Positions 1 through 9,863 of a stretch of 64,000 bases of DNA are shown piece after piece. The DNA lies in NCBI GenBank assembly GCA_002840155.1, contig PGZH01000008.1, positions 186,001 through 250,000 of the forward strand. The letters run 5' to 3'. The stretch is from Gammaproteobacteria bacterium HGW-Gammaproteobacteria-13 (GTDB lineage: Bacteria > Pseudomonadota > Gammaproteobacteria > Pseudomonadales > Pseudomonadaceae). The stretch's first letter is position 1. Each line of letters starts with the position of its first letter. The translations under genes and the position numbers were made by a program. The notes under the pieces were generated by a model that saw nothing but the letters and a program-made list of their open reading frames with translations, searched no databases and was not told the origin of the DNA.

Positions 1-803
1 TCGTCACCCGCACCCTGATCGAGCCGATCCAGGCCATGAGCCATCTGGCCGATTTTCAGCCGGACCTGATCATCCTCGACATGTACATGCCCGAGTGCAA
101 CGGCCCGGAACTGGCCCAGGTGATCCGCCACAACGACCGCTATGTCAGCGTGCCGATCATCTACCTGTCTGCCGAAGACGACCTGGACAAGCAGCTCGAC
201 GCCATGAGCGAAGGCGGTGACGACTTCCTCACCAAACCGATCAAGCCACGCCATCTGATCGCCACCGTGCGCAACCGCGCTGCCCGCGCGCGCAGCCTCA
301 AGGCACGAATGGTGCGTGACAGCCTGACCGGGCTGTACAACCACACCCACACCCTGCAATTGCTCGAAGACGCACGCTTTCGCGCCGAGCGCGACGGCCA
401 GCCGCTGAGCTTTGCGATGATCGACATCGACTTCTTCAAGAAGGTCAACGACACCTACGGCCACCCCATGGGCGACCGGGTGATCAAAAGCCTGGCGCTG
501 TTTCTCAAGCAGCGCCTGCGCAAGAGCGACCATATCGGCCGTTACGGCGGTGAAGAGTTTGCTGTGGTGATGCCCGACACCGACGCCGAGTCGGCGCGCC
601 GAGTGCTCGACGAAATCCGCCAGCGTTTCGCCGAAATCCAATATTCGGCGCAGCCCCATGACCTGTCCTGCACCTTCAGCTGCGGCATCGCCCAACTGGC
701 GCCGCAACTGGACGGCAAACTGCTCTCGCAACAGGCCGACCAGGCCCTGTATGTGGCCAAGCACGGCGGGCGCAACCAGGTGGCGATCTACCAGGGCGAG
801 TGA
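1..803 (+). CDS. gcbA: Response regulator diguanylate cyclase (REC-GGDEF), 5' end outside window
   Basis: The open frame runs in from the window edge, so the N-terminus is missing; 266 residues are visible. The fragment begins inside a receiver domain, with phospho-acceptor Asp at fragment residue 26 (LIILDMYMP) and the conserved Lys at 78 (TKP). A GGDEF domain follows with an intact GGEEF active site at 182-186. The RKSD motif five residues before it fits the inhibitory RxxD site. It should therefore make c-di-GMP and be product-inhibited. P. aeruginosa GcbA (PA4843) has two receivers plus GGDEF and sits next to ctpL, which supports the name; the upstream receiver cannot be seen here. Confidence 0.85.
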   Translation, partial: VTRTLIEPIQAMSHLADFQPDLIILDMYMPECNGPELAQVIRHNDRYVSVPIIYLSAEDDLDKQLDAMSEGGDDFLTKPIKPRHLIATVRNRAARARSLKARMVRDSLTGLYNHTHTLQLLEDARFRAERDGQPLSFAMIDIDFFKKVNDTYGHPMGDRVIKSLALFLKQRLRKSDHIGRYGGEEFAVVMPDTDAESARRVLDEIRQRFAEIQYSAQPHDLSCTFSCGIAQLAPQLDGKLLSQQADQALYVAKHGGRNQVAIYQGE

Positions 804-815
804 GGCTCGCCCTGG
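791..815 (+). terminator. Hairpin spanning the gcbA stop codon
   Basis: A perfect 10-bp inverted repeat, CCAGGGCGAG (791-800) and CTCGCCCTGG (806-815), encloses the TGA stop. There is no T-tract after it, so this is either a weak or Rho-assisted terminator or an mRNA 3'-end stabiliser. Confidence 0.45.
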
Positions 816-870
816 TGCACTTGAGCCATCGCCACTGCCAACCATTCGGCAGAAAACTGTGACGCAGTCG

Positions 871-904
871 TCGTCATATTACGGTCACGAAAAAGCAATA
901 AATT
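871..904 (+). promoter_or_regulatory. Pho-box-like site with spaced -10 before ctpL
   Basis: Two direct heptamers, TCGTCAT (871-877) and CGGTCAC (882-888), lie 11 bp apart and resemble the PhoB consensus (CTGTCAT-N4-CTGTCAC). A -10-like TAAATT (899-904) follows after 10 bp, the usual layout where a Pho box replaces the -35 element. The match is by eye. Confidence 0.5.
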
Positions 905-971
905 CTGAGGCTTAGCTGCCGCCCTGACGCATCCGTCGGCGGCCGGAACCGTTCGTAGTCGGTCGAGCCCT

Positions 972-2927
972 ATGCGCCTGAAATCCCTTACCAACCTCAA
1001 TACCCTGCTGCTGGTCACCGTTTGCGTGGCCCTGGCCGTTACCCTCTGGTGGTCGCAACGCGCCCTGGAACGCCCTTATCTGCTGATGGCGCGCTACCTG
1101 AGCCTGTCCCAGCAATTCCAGGGCGAAGCCGCGCAGAACATCAGCGCCTATTTGGAAAGCGGCGACGCCCTGCGCCACAGCGCTGCCCTGCAATCGCTGG
1201 ACAGCCTCGAACAGGCCATGGCTGAACTGCCCACGCAATTGGCGGCCAACCTGCGCCCCAGCCTCGCCGAACTCAAAGCCTTTAGCGCCAACGAGCTACT
1301 GGCCGCTGGCAAACTATCGGGTGACCCGCAGGGTCTGCTTTTGCAGGCCGAACGGGAAATAGATGGCACCCTTGAGCAACTCGCGCAGTACGCCGACAGC
1401 GGCGCCGCCGACAACTATCGCCGCCCACTGCTTATCGCGGCGCGCCACCTCACCCGCCTGGCCCATGCCCGCGACAAGCTGGTGCGCAGCGGCCGCAGCG
1501 AGCTGGCCAGTGAGGTCGAGCGCGAACTGGCAGCCCTGAGCAAACAAGCGCAGGCGCTTGGCGATTTGCCGCTGCTCGGCGTAGCCGACGCCAGCCAGTC
1601 GTCCAGCGACTCGTTTGCCGACCTGCTGGGGCTGGATGCCAGCAGCGAGAGCAGCCAGGCCGAAGACCGTGGCATTGCCCTCAAACGCGACCTGACCAAC
1701 CTGATCAGCCGCTACCCGGCCGAGCTGCAGCGCACCCGCAGCCTGATCGAACAACGCAGCACCCTGGCCAACAGCACGCGCACGCAGATCGATCAGGTGC
1801 AGCAGGCGCTGGCCGCGCTGGAACCCTTGGTGCGCGCCGAGCACGGGCGTATCCAGGGCGAAGTGCAGCTGATCCTCGGTCTGATGATCGGCCTGATTCT
1901 GCTGATTGCGTTGATCATCGACACCATCCAGCGCCGCCTCACCCGTGTGCTTGAACGCCTGGTGCCAGCCCTGTCGGCATGGGCCGCCGGCGACTTCGCC
2001 AGTGACATCCATCTCAACTCACGCACCCGCGAACTGCGCGATATCGAAGAGTCGCTAAACCGCCTGCGTGCCTATCTGGTCGATCTGGTCGGCACCATTC
2101 GCCGGCATGCCGAACAGGTGGTTGGCTCCAGCCGCACCCTGGCCGACCTTAGCGGCGGCCTGCACAGCGGCGCGGAACGCCAGGCCGGTGACACCGCGCA
2201 GATTCGCGATGCCCTCGGCGAGTTGCAGGCCACCATCCAGCAAGTGGCCGGCGACGCCAGCCAGGCTGCAGACGCCAGCCGCGATGCCAACCGCGCCCTG
2301 GAACAGGGCCAGCAAGTGATCGGCCACAGCCTGACCGGCCTGCACTCGCTGGTTGATGAAGTGCAGGGCAACGCCCAGGCCATCGAGCGCCTGGCTGAAG
2401 AAACCGCGACCATTGGCAATGTGCTGACGGTGATTCGCGGCATCGCCGAGCAAACCAACCTGCTCGCCCTGAATGCCGCCATCGAAGCAGCGCGGGCCGG
2501 CGAGATGGGCCGTGGCTTTGCCGTGGTCGCCGACGAAGTGCGCTCGCTGTCGCAACGCACCAGCGGCGCCACCGCACAGATTCAGGAACTGATCGGCCGC
2601 CTGCAGCAGGCCGCACTGCAATCAGTACAGGCCATGCGCACTCAGGTCGAGCACGCCGAAGCCACCGCCAGCCAGGCCGAGGCCGCCGATGGCGCGCTGG
2701 ATGAAATCGTCGCGGCAATCCGCACCATCGCCAGCATGGCCGAGCGCATCGCCGATGCCACCGCGCAGCAGAGCGGCGCGGTCAGCGAGATTCGCGGGCA
2801 TAGCGAGCGCATCCATCAACTCGGCGGCGACAACCTGCAACGCATCGGCGAAGGCCGTAACCAGGGCGAACAGCTGCTGCAACTCGGCGGTCAACTGCAT
2901 ACCGCCGTGCAGGCGTTCAGGGTTTAA
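972..2927 (+). CDS. ctpL: Methyl-accepting chemotaxis protein, CtpL-like
   Basis: A 651-residue membrane chemoreceptor. TM1 lies at about residues 9-28. A roughly 265-residue, Leu/Ala/Gln-rich and probably all-helical periplasmic region follows, then TM2 at about 297-318 and a HAMP-like linker to about 375. The cytoplasmic signalling hairpin has its conserved tip near 488-520 ([19 protein letters not shown]). Position between a GcbA-like gene and dsbD matches P. aeruginosa ctpL (PA4844), a receptor reported to mediate taxis to inorganic phosphate. The Pho-box-like sequence upstream fits that role. Ligand specificity cannot be read from the sequence. The ATG has only a weak ribosome binding site. 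Confidence 0.8.
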   Translation: MRLKSLTNLNTLLLVTVCVALAVTLWWSQRALERPYLLMARYLSLSQQFQGEAAQNISAYLESGDALRHSAALQSLDSLEQAMAELPTQLAANLRPSLAELKAFSANELLAAGKLSGDPQGLLLQAEREIDGTLEQLAQYADSGAADNYRRPLLIAARHLTRLAHARDKLVRSGRSELASEVERELAALSKQAQALGDLPLLGVADASQSSSDSFADLLGLDASSESSQAEDRGIALKRDLTNLISRYPAELQRTRSLIEQRSTLANSTRTQIDQVQQALAALEPLVRAEHGRIQGEVQLILGLMIGLILLIALIIDTIQRRLTRVLERLVPALSAWAAGDFASDIHLNSRTRELRDIEESLNRLRAYLVDLVGTIRRHAEQVVGSSRTLADLSGGLHSGAERQAGDTAQIRDALGELQATIQQVAGDASQAADASRDANRALEQGQQVIGHSLTGLHSLVDEVQGNAQAIERLAEETATIGNVLTVIRGIAEQTNLLALNAAIEAARAGEMGRGFAVVADEVRSLSQRTSGATAQIQELIGRLQQAALQSVQAMRTQVEHAEATASQAEAADGALDEIVAAIRTIASMAERIADATAQQSGAVSEIRGHSERIHQLGGDNLQRIGEGRNQGEQLLQLGGQLHTAVQAFRV

Positions 2928-3054
2928 CCGGCTGTGGGCGCGGCAATCTGTCGCGCACCATCCAGCCCGTAGACAAGACCGCTTACAGCCTGAGCCGTGC
3001 CCTGAGCCGCCGGCCTCCGCTATGATGCGGCGATTCCCGCATCATGAGCCTGCC

Positions 3055-4821
3055 ATGCACCGTCTACTCAGCCTGCTTCTGCTTCTGGTCGTACTGCCGG
3101 CCAGCGCCGGCCTTTTCGATAAGCCGCCCGCCCCTGCGCAATTCGGCGCGCCGCTGAACAACAGCGCGGACTTCCTGCCGGTACGCGAAGCGTTCAAGCT
3201 GAGCCTGATCAGCAGCTCCAGCGAGTCAGTGAAACTGCGCTTTGTCGCGGCCGAGGGTTATTACCTGTATCGCCATCGCTTCAGCTTCAGCAGCGAGCCC
3301 GCCGATGTGAGCCTGGGTCAGGCCGTGTTGCCGGCCGGCAAAGCCAAGCATGATGAGTACTTCGGCGATGTCGAGGTGTACTACGAGGTGCTGGATGTCG
3401 AGGTGCCGGTCGACAACCCGGACAATCGCCCGTTCAACCTCAGCGTCAACTACCAGGGCTGCGCCGACAAAGGCCTGTGCTACCCGCCGGAAACCGAGGT
3501 GCTGGCGATTGGCGGCGGTGCGGCGACCAGCAGTGCAGCGCCTGATGCGGCAACGCCGTGGAGCTGGACCGACCTGGCGCTGTTCTTCCTTGGCGGCCTG
3601 GCACTGACCTTCACTCCTTGCGTGCTGCCAATGCTGCCGATCCTCACCGGCGTGGTGCTGCGCGGCCAGCCGGGCGGTATGCGCAGCCTGGTGCTGTCAC
3701 TGGCCTACGTGCTGCCAATGGCCCTGAGCTTTGCCATCCTCGGCGCACTGATGGGCCTGTTCGGTGCAGAACTCAATCTGCAGGCACGCCTGCAATCGCC
3801 CTGGGTGCTGGTGCCCTTTGCTATTTTCTTCGCCCTGTTCGGCGCGGCCAGCCTGGGCTTTCTCGAACTGCGCCTGCCAGCCTCGATTGACGGCCCACTG
3901 CAACGCCTGAGCCAGCGCCTGCACGGCGGCACGATTTTCAGTGCAGCGGCGCTCGGCGTGCTGTCCAGCGTACTGGTCTCACCCTGCGTCTCCGCGCCGC
4001 TGGCCGGCGCGCTGCTGTATATAAGCGCCAGCGGTGACGCCCTCGGTGGCGGCCTCAAACTGCTGGCCTTGGGTCTGGGCATGGGCGCACCGCTGGTGTT
4101 GTTCGCCGTCGGTGGCGGCGCCTTGCTGCCGAAATCCGGCCCGTGGATGCTCACCGTGCGTAACCTGTTCGGCGCATTGCTGATGGCGGTGGCCATCTGG
4201 CTGCTCGAGCGCGTGGTGCCCGGCCCAGTCAGCCTGGCGTTGTGGGGCCTGCTCGCCGCCGGCATCGCACTGTGGCTCGGCGTGCTGGAGCTGACACCGA
4301 AAACCCACCACCAGAAACTCGCGCAACTGCTCGGTCTGCCACTGCTGGTCTACGCCCTGGTGGCCTGGGTCGGCGCGTTGCAGGGCCAGGATGATCCGCT
4401 ACGCCCGCTTGGCCGCATGCTCAGCAGCGCCGAGGCCACTCAGGTGCAAACCGGCCAGTGGCAAACCATCAGCACCCCCGCCGAGCTGGATACCGCGTTG
4501 CTCGCCGCAAAGAACAACGGCAAGCCACTGCTGCTCGACTGGTATGCCGACTGGTGCATCAGCTGCAAGGTGATCGAACGTGAAGTGCTCAGCGCACCGG
4601 AAGTAGGCCGCCAACTGGGCGACTATCAACTGGTGCGCTTCGACATCACCGAAAGCAATCCCGCCCAGCGCGCCCTGCTCGACCGCTACCAGTTGTTCGG
4701 CCCGCCCGCCATTCTGCTGTTCGACGCCAAGGGTGACGAATGGCTGGATCTGCGTGTCGTAGGTGAGGTGGATGCGGCGACCTTTGCTGCGCGCCTGAGC
4801 ACGGCGCGGGAACGTTTTTAA
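3055..4821 (+). CDS. dsbD: Thiol:disulfide interchange protein DsbD
   Basis: A 588-residue inner-membrane reductant conduit that passes electrons from cytoplasmic thioredoxin to periplasmic partners such as DsbC and CcmG. All three DsbD modules are visible. The N-terminal periplasmic domain has its Cys pair near residues 134 and 140 (CADKGLC). The multi-pass domain has its redox cysteines in FTPCVLP (about 188) and SPCVSAP (about 310). The C-terminal thioredoxin-like domain has CISC at 501-504. The ATG at 3055 was chosen because it opens directly into a signal peptide (RLLSLLLLLVVLPASA). Open frame extends upstream, but that part overlaps ctpL and lacks protein-like composition. Confidence 0.95.
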   Translation: MHRLLSLLLLLVVLPASAGLFDKPPAPAQFGAPLNNSADFLPVREAFKLSLISSSSESVKLRFVAAEGYYLYRHRFSFSSEPADVSLGQAVLPAGKAKHDEYFGDVEVYYEVLDVEVPVDNPDNRPFNLSVNYQGCADKGLCYPPETEVLAIGGGAATSSAAPDAATPWSWTDLALFFLGGLALTFTPCVLPMLPILTGVVLRGQPGGMRSLVLSLAYVLPMALSFAILGALMGLFGAELNLQARLQSPWVLVPFAIFFALFGAASLGFLELRLPASIDGPLQRLSQRLHGGTIFSAAALGVLSSVLVSPCVSAPLAGALLYISASGDALGGGLKLLALGLGMGAPLVLFAVGGGALLPKSGPWMLTVRNLFGALLMAVAIWLLERVVPGPVSLALWGLLAAGIALWLGVLELTPKTHHQKLAQLLGLPLLVYALVAWVGALQGQDDPLRPLGRMLSSAEATQVQTGQWQTISTPAELDTALLAAKNNGKPLLLDWYADWCISCKVIEREVLSAPEVGRQLGDYQLVRFDITESNPAQRALLDRYQLFGPPAILLFDAKGDEWLDLRVVGEVDAATFAARLSTARERF

Positions 4822-4941
4822 CGCCCCGAGTCATATATTTGCCGCAATCTGCGGTCATCGTGTCGACTATTGCTGAGAACTGGACAGCCCCGCGCTGTCG
4901 CGGCATAGTCCTGCCCAGTAGAAAAACAAGGATTAAGGATC

Positions 4942-5391
4942 ATGGCGACCTTATTGGTACTGCACGGCCCCAACCTCAACTTGCTCGGCACTCGCGAGCC
5001 AGGGGTTTACGGCGCCGTCACCCTGGAGCAGATCAACCTCGACCTGGAGCGCCGCGCGCGTGAGGCAGGCCACCATCTGCTGTACCTGCAGAGCAATGCC
5101 GAGTACGAGCTGATTGACCGTATTCACGCCGCAAAAGACGAAGGTGTCGATTTTATCCTGATCAATCCTGCCGCTTTTACTCACACCAGCGTCGCATTAC
5201 GTGACGCATTGCTGGCAGTGAGCATCCCATTCATCGAAGTGCATTTGTCCAACGTGCACAAACGCGAAGCTTTCCGCCATCACTCCTACTTTTCAGATGT
5301 CGCGGTGGGAGTGATCTGCGGCCTTGGCGCCAGCGGTTATCGACTGGCCCTGGAGGCTGCACTCGAACAACTTGAACTTAAGCGCCCCTGA
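4942..5391 (+). CDS. aroQ: Type II 3-dehydroquinate dehydratase
   Basis: A 149-residue enzyme that dehydrates 3-dehydroquinate to 3-dehydroshikimate in the shikimate pathway. The type II signature [17 protein letters not shown] opens the protein, with the active-site Arg and Tyr in the following loop (TREPGVYG). The catalytic His segment [15 protein letters not shown] lies near residue 100. Length matches the dodecameric family. A good Shine-Dalgarno (AAGGA) lies before the ATG. accB starts 22 bp downstream, so aroQ-accB-accC is probably one transcript, as in many pseudomonads. Confidence 0.96.
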   Translation: MATLLVLHGPNLNLLGTREPGVYGAVTLEQINLDLERRAREAGHHLLYLQSNAEYELIDRIHAAKDEGVDFILINPAAFTHTSVALRDALLAVSIPFIEVHLSNVHKREAFRHHSYFSDVAVGVICGLGASGYRLALEAALEQLELKRP

Positions 5392-5413
5392 CCTCACCGG
5401 GAGTTGAACCACT

Positions 5414-5875
5414 ATGGATATTCGTAAAGTCAAAAAACTGATCGAGCTGCTGGAAGAATCCGGTATCGACGAGCTGGAGATTCGCGAAGGCGAAGAATCC
5501 GTGCGGATCAGCCGTCACAGCAAGCAGCCGGCCTTTATGCAACAACCGATGTACGCTCAGGCACCTGCGCCTGCAGCGGCCCCAGTTGCTGCCGCACCGG
5601 TCGCCGCTGAAGCAGCAGCTCCAGCTGCCGCCAAGCTGAATGGCACCGTGGTGCGCTCGCCGATGGTCGGCACCTTCTACCGCGCTTCCGGCCCGACTTC
5701 GGCCAACTTCGTTGAAGTGGGTCAGAGCGTGAAGAAGGGCGACATTCTCTGCATCGTTGAAGCGATGAAGATGATGAACCACATCGAGGCCGAAACCAGC
5801 GGCGTGATCGAATCCATCCTGGGCGAGAACGGCCAGCCGGTGGAATACGATCAACCTCTGTTCACCATCGTTTGA
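5414..5875 (+). CDS. accB: Biotin carboxyl carrier protein of acetyl-CoA carboxylase
   Basis: A 153-residue BCCP subunit that carries carboxybiotin between the biotin carboxylase (AccC) and the carboxyltransferase (AccAD) to make malonyl-CoA. The N-terminal dimerisation region is followed by an Ala/Pro-rich linker (about 45-75) and a C-terminal biotinyl domain with the biotin-accepting Lys119 in EAMKMMN. A GGGAG ribosome binding site precedes the ATG. The stop lies 17 bp before the accC start, so the two are translated from one message. Confidence 0.97.
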   Translation: MDIRKVKKLIELLEESGIDELEIREGEESVRISRHSKQPAFMQQPMYAQAPAPAAAPVAAAPVAAEAAAPAAAKLNGTVVRSPMVGTFYRASGPTSANFVEVGQSVKKGDILCIVEAMKMMNHIEAETSGVIESILGENGQPVEYDQPLFTIV

Positions 5876-5892
5876 TCCGCGGAGAGCCTGCG

Positions 5893-7242
5893 ATGTTGGA
5901 AAAAGTTCTGATCGCCAACCGCGGCGAGATCGCCCTGCGCGTCTTGCGCGCCTGTAAAGAGCTGGGCATCAAGACCGTCGCGGTGCACTCCACCGCCGAC
6001 CGCGAGTTGATGCACCTGGGCCTGGCCGACGAGTCGGTGTGCATCGGCCCGGCCTCTGGCGCGCTGTCCTACCTGAATATCCCGGCAATCATCAGCGCCG
6101 CTGAAGTCACCGGCGCCACTGCGATTCACCCGGGCTACGGCTTCCTCGCGGAAAACGCCGATTTCGCCGAACAGGTGGAAAACTCCGGCTTCGCCTTTAT
6201 CGGCCCGAAAGCCGAGACCATTCGCCTGATGGGTGACAAGGTCTCGGCCAAGGACGCCATGAAGCGCGCCGGCGTACCGGTGGTGCCTGGCTCTGACGGC
6301 CCGCTGCCGGAAGACGAGGAAACTGCCCTGCAGATTGCTCGCGAAGTCGGTTATCCGGTGATCATCAAAGCCGCTGGCGGCGGCGGTGGTCGCGGCATGC
6401 GCGTGGTGTACAAGGAAGAAGACCTGATCAAATCGGCCAAGCTGACCCGCAGCGAAGCCGGTTCGGTGTTCGGCAACCCGATGGTCTATCTGGAGAAATT
6501 CCTCGGCAACCCACGCCATGTGGAAGTCCAGGTACTCTCCGACGGCCAGGGCAACGCCATCCACCTGGGTGACCGTGACTGCTCGCTGCAGCGCCGCCAC
6601 CAGAAGGTACTGGAAGAAGCGCCGGCTCCGGGCATCGATGAAAAAGCCCGCGCCGAAGTGCTGCAACGCTGCGTCGATGCCTGCATCGAGATCGGTTATC
6701 GCGGCGCCGGCACCTTCGAGTTCCTCTACGAAGATGGGCATTTCTACTTTATCGAGATGAACACCCGCGTACAGGTTGAGCATCCGGTTTCGGAAATGGT
6801 CACCGGCATCGACATCGTCAAGGAGATGCTCAGCATCGCCGCTGGCAACAAGCTGTCGTTCAAGCAGAGTGACGTGGTGATTCGCGGCCACTCGCTGGAA
6901 TGCCGGATCAACGCCGAAGACCCGGACAACTTCATGCCCTGCCCAGGCAAGGTCAAGCACTTCCACGCGCCAGGCGGTAACGGCGTACGGATGGACTCGC
7001 ACCTGTACAGCGGCTACACCGTACCACCGCACTACGACTCACTGATCGGCAAGATCATCACCTATGGCGCCACCCGCGAAGAGGCCATGGCCCGCATGCG
7101 CAACGCCCTGGACGAGATCGTCGTCGACGGCATCAAGACCAACGTGCCGCTGCACCGCATGCTGGTCCGCGACAAAGGCTTCTGCAAAGGCGGCGTGAAT
7201 ATCCACTACCTGGAAAAGAAACTGGGTATGGATAAGCACTAA
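5893..7242 (+). CDS. accC: Biotin carboxylase subunit of acetyl-CoA carboxylase
   Basis: A 449-residue ATP-grasp enzyme that carboxylates the biotin on AccB using bicarbonate and ATP. It shows the N-terminal [12 protein letters not shown] motif, the glycine-rich ATP lid ([11 protein letters not shown]) and the metal/catalytic segment [14 protein letters not shown]. Length equals the usual 447-450 residues. The ATG at 5893 is preferred over an in-frame start at 5872 because [11 protein letters not shown] is the family N-terminus and the earlier start would overlap accB. Confidence 0.97.
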   Translation: MLEKVLIANRGEIALRVLRACKELGIKTVAVHSTADRELMHLGLADESVCIGPASGALSYLNIPAIISAAEVTGATAIHPGYGFLAENADFAEQVENSGFAFIGPKAETIRLMGDKVSAKDAMKRAGVPVVPGSDGPLPEDEETALQIAREVGYPVIIKAAGGGGGRGMRVVYKEEDLIKSAKLTRSEAGSVFGNPMVYLEKFLGNPRHVEVQVLSDGQGNAIHLGDRDCSLQRRHQKVLEEAPAPGIDEKARAEVLQRCVDACIEIGYRGAGTFEFLYEDGHFYFIEMNTRVQVEHPVSEMVTGIDIVKEMLSIAAGNKLSFKQSDVVIRGHSLECRINAEDPDNFMPCPGKVKHFHAPGGNGVRMDSHLYSGYTVPPHYDSLIGKIITYGATREEAMARMRNALDEIVVDGIKTNVPLHRMLVRDKGFCKGGVNIHYLEKKLGMDKH

Positions 7243-7260
7243 GCTTCGGCTAAGCGCACA

Positions 7261-7290
7261 GACAAGGGCTGCCATTCGGCGGCCTTTGTC
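7261..7290 (+). terminator. Probable terminator after accC
   Basis: Inverted repeat GACAAGGGCTGCC (7261-7273) and GGCGGCCTTTGTC (7278-7290) with a four-base loop and two non-Watson-Crick positions, followed by GTTTC. It lies 18 bp after the accC stop. Confidence 0.6.
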
Positions 7291-7387
7291 GTTTCTGCCA
7301 ACCGCAAGCGGTGGCAGCTGCACCACCGCTTCAAGTAAGCTGCGCGCCAATTTGCGCCATCCCGCCACAACGCTCACGAGGTTTGCC

Positions 7388-8266
7388 ATGCCCTGGTTAC
7401 AAGTCCGTCTCGCCATCACCCCGGAGCAGGCGGAAACCTACGAAGATGCGTTGCTGGAAGTCGGCGCCGTCTCGGTGACCTTTATGGACGCCGAAGACCA
7501 GCCGATTTTCGAACCGGACCTGGGCACCACGCCGCTGTGGTCGCACACCCACCTGCTCGCCCTGTTTGAAGCCGATACCGACGCCAACGCGGTATTTGCC
7601 CACCTGCAGCTGCTGACTGGCACTGAGCTGCCCGAGCATCAGGCCGAAGTGATCGCCGATCAGGACTGGGAGCGCAGCTGGATGGACGGTTTCCAGCCGA
7701 TGCGTTTCGGCCAGCGCCTGTGGATCGTGCCGAGCTGGCACGCCGCGCCGGAGCCGGACGCAGTCAATCTGCTGCTCGACCCGGGCCTGGCCTTTGGCAC
7801 CGGCACTCACCCGACCACCGCACTGTGCCTGGAATGGCTGGACGGCCAGAACCTGCAGGATTGCAGCGTGATCGACTTCGGTTGCGGCTCGGGCATCCTG
7901 GCGATTGCCGCCCTGCTGCTCGGCGCGCCGCAAGCCGTCGGCACCGACATCGACATCCAAGCCATCGAGGCCTCGCGCGACAACGCCGGACGCAACAACA
8001 TCGATCCGGCGCGCTTCCCGCTCTACCTGCCTGAAGACATGCCGCAACAGCCAGCCGACGTGGTGGTCGCCAATATCCTCGCCGGCCCACTGGTGGCGCT
8101 GGCGCCGCAGATCACCAGCCTGGTCAAGCCCGGCGGGCGCCTGGCGCTGTCGGGCATCCTTGCCGAGCAGGCCGAAGAGGTACGCGCCGCGTATAACGAC
8201 GCCTTTATCCTCGACCCGACCGCCGATAAGGACGGCTGGGTGCGTATTAGCGGCGTACGCCGCTAA
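7388..8266 (+). CDS. prmA: Ribosomal protein L11 methyltransferase
   Basis: A 292-residue SAM-dependent enzyme that trimethylates ribosomal protein L11. The N-terminal substrate-recognition domain ([10 protein letters not shown]...) is followed by a class I methyltransferase fold with motif [17 protein letters not shown] at about 161-176 and the NILAGPL motif near 230. The ATG at 7388 gives the standard family N-terminus; the longer frame from 7286 runs through the terminator region and is rejected. It lies between accC and the DUF3426 gene as in P. aeruginosa. Confidence 0.95.
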   Translation: MPWLQVRLAITPEQAETYEDALLEVGAVSVTFMDAEDQPIFEPDLGTTPLWSHTHLLALFEADTDANAVFAHLQLLTGTELPEHQAEVIADQDWERSWMDGFQPMRFGQRLWIVPSWHAAPEPDAVNLLLDPGLAFGTGTHPTTALCLEWLDGQNLQDCSVIDFGCGSGILAIAALLLGAPQAVGTDIDIQAIEASRDNAGRNNIDPARFPLYLPEDMPQQPADVVVANILAGPLVALAPQITSLVKPGGRLALSGILAEQAEEVRAAYNDAFILDPTADKDGWVRISGVRR

Positions 8267-8277
8267 CCGCCCCAGTG

Positions 8278-8306
8278 CGCAAGTGCTGCATTGCCAAGCA
8301 CTTGCG
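8278..8306 (+). terminator. Hairpin between prmA and the DUF3426 gene
   Basis: Perfect 10-bp arms CGCAAGTGCT (8278-8287) and AGCACTTGCG (8297-8306) around a nine-base loop, 12 bp after the prmA stop. No long T-run follows, so terminator activity is uncertain. Confidence 0.4.
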
Positions 8307-8340
8307 TTAGACTAGCCGCCTCGTTTAGCCGGATCGCCGC

Positions 8341-9684
8341 ATGACCCAGAGCTTCGTCACCCAGTGCCCCCATTGCCGCACCAGCTTTCGCGTGAACCTC
8401 ACGCAGCTGGGTGCCGCCCATGGTGCCGTGCGCTGCGGAGCCTGCCTGCATGTGTTCAATGCCGCGCAACAGCTGCGTGAGCAGGGCCAGCAACTGCCGC
8501 CCCCCGCCGTGCCAGTAGCTGCGCCAACGCCAACAGCGACTCCACAGCCGAGCAAACCACCCGTGCCGCCCGCGCCACGCCCGGTTATGCCCAGCGCCAC
8601 GCCCGCAACACCGGCGGCACCAGCCAGCAGCAAAGCTAGCGACACGCTGTGGATTCATGACGACCTGGACCTCGACAGCCTTGATCTGGATGAAGAGCTA
8701 GCCAAGCTCGAAGCCCAGGAACAGCAGCTGTCCAAGCAGTTTCTGGCGATTGATAGCGCACCGAAATACAGCGAAAGCTTTCTGACCCCCGAACCGACTG
8801 AGCACGACCCGCACGACGAGCGCTGGGCCGAAGCCCTGCTGCAGGATGAGCTGAGCAAGCCAGCCACCAGCCTGAGCGCCAAACCTCAGCCGCTGCCACC
8901 ACCTGTTCGGCCGACTCCGCCGCCGGCACCCGCAGCGCCAGCTCCGATCAGCGAGCCCGATGACGAGCCACCGCTCGACCTCAACGCCCTTGACCGGCGC
9001 CACCCCGAGCCGGAAATCGAGCACATTGAACTGCATGCCGAGCGCGAGCACTTTGGCGCACTGGCAGACAGTCCGGTTGATGACGAACCCACCGTAGTGG
9101 CGCCAAAGAAGACCGCGCGCAGCGAGCCCGAACTGAGGGACGAGCACCTGTTCGAACTGGATGACGAGCCGTTGCAACTGGACTGGCAACAGCCGAAGAA
9201 GCCCTGGGGCCGCTGGATCGGCTGGGGCCTGCTGAATTTTCTCGGTGCTACCGCGCTTGCCGGGCAGTACGTGATGTATCACTTCAATGAATTGGCACGC
9301 CAGGATCAATACCGCCCCTGGTTCGAGCAACTCTGCCCGGCGGTCGGTTGCCAGCTGCCATCCAAGGTCGACATCACTCAGGTCAAGAGCAGCAACCTGG
9401 TGGTGCGCAGCCACCCGGAATTCAGCGGCGCCCTGGTGGTTGACGCCATTCTCTACAACCGCGCGGCGTTCTCCCAGCCCTTCCCACTGCTGGAAATGCG
9501 CTTTGCCGACATCAATGGCCAACTGCTCGCCAGCCGCCGTTTCAAGCCCAGCGAATACCTCGCTGGCGAGCTGGCCGGCAACGCGGAAATGCCGCCGCAG
9601 ACGCCTATTCACATCTCCCTGGACATCCTCGACCCAGGCACCCAGGCGGTGAACTACAGTCTGAGCTTCCACTCGCCGGAATAG
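8341..9684 (+). CDS. Zinc-ribbon and DUF3426 single-pass membrane protein
   Basis: A 447-residue protein of unknown function conserved beside prmA and dusB in pseudomonads. An MJ0042-type zinc ribbon with Cys9, Cys12, Cys32 and Cys35 opens it. A long Pro/Ala-rich, then acidic, low-complexity linker (about 55-285) follows. A single TM segment lies at about 291-313. The C-terminal domain of about 130 residues matches the DUF3426 pattern (SSNLVVRSHPEFSGALVVDA). The layout suggests a cytoplasmic metal or nucleic-acid binding head tethered to a periplasmic domain. Function is not known. Confidence 0.85.
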   Translation: MTQSFVTQCPHCRTSFRVNLTQLGAAHGAVRCGACLHVFNAAQQLREQGQQLPPPAVPVAAPTPTATPQPSKPPVPPAPRPVMPSATPATPAAPASSKASDTLWIHDDLDLDSLDLDEELAKLEAQEQQLSKQFLAIDSAPKYSESFLTPEPTEHDPHDERWAEALLQDELSKPATSLSAKPQPLPPPVRPTPPPAPAAPAPISEPDDEPPLDLNALDRRHPEPEIEHIELHAEREHFGALADSPVDDEPTVVAPKKTARSEPELRDEHLFELDDEPLQLDWQQPKKPWGRWIGWGLLNFLGATALAGQYVMYHFNELARQDQYRPWFEQLCPAVGCQLPSKVDITQVKSSNLVVRSHPEFSGALVVDAILYNRAAFSQPFPLLEMRFADINGQLLASRRFKPSEYLAGELAGNAEMPPQTPIHISLDILDPGTQAVNYSLSFHSPE

Positions 9685-9795
9685 CCTGCACGCAGCGGAT
9701 TGCTTGAGAATCCGCCGCAACCAAACCCTTCGCGATAAGCCCAGAGCTGTTCAGAATTTGTTCAAAACAGCCTTTCTCCGGTCATCCAGAGCGGG

Positions 9796-9801
9796 TATCA
9801 T
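9796..9801 (+). promoter_or_regulatory. Candidate -10 box for dusB-fis
   Basis: TATCAT lies about 60 bp before the dusB ATG in a stretch followed by pyrimidine-rich leader. The -35 position 17 bp upstream (TTTCTC) is poor, so this is a weak call. Confidence 0.3.
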
Positions 9802-9863
9802 GCCCACCCTTTTTCGCACTCTCCTATTTGTTCAACAGCAGGTCTCTTGAGCAGGGAAGCCCT

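Noticed and set aside
2689-3054. N-terminal extension of DsbD
   Set aside because: The extension overlaps the end of ctpL in another frame and would place the signal peptide internally; the ATG at 3055 opens straight into a signal peptide.
5851-7032. Minus-strand open frame opposite accC
   Set aside because: No domain, composition of a reversed coding strand, and no ribosome site.
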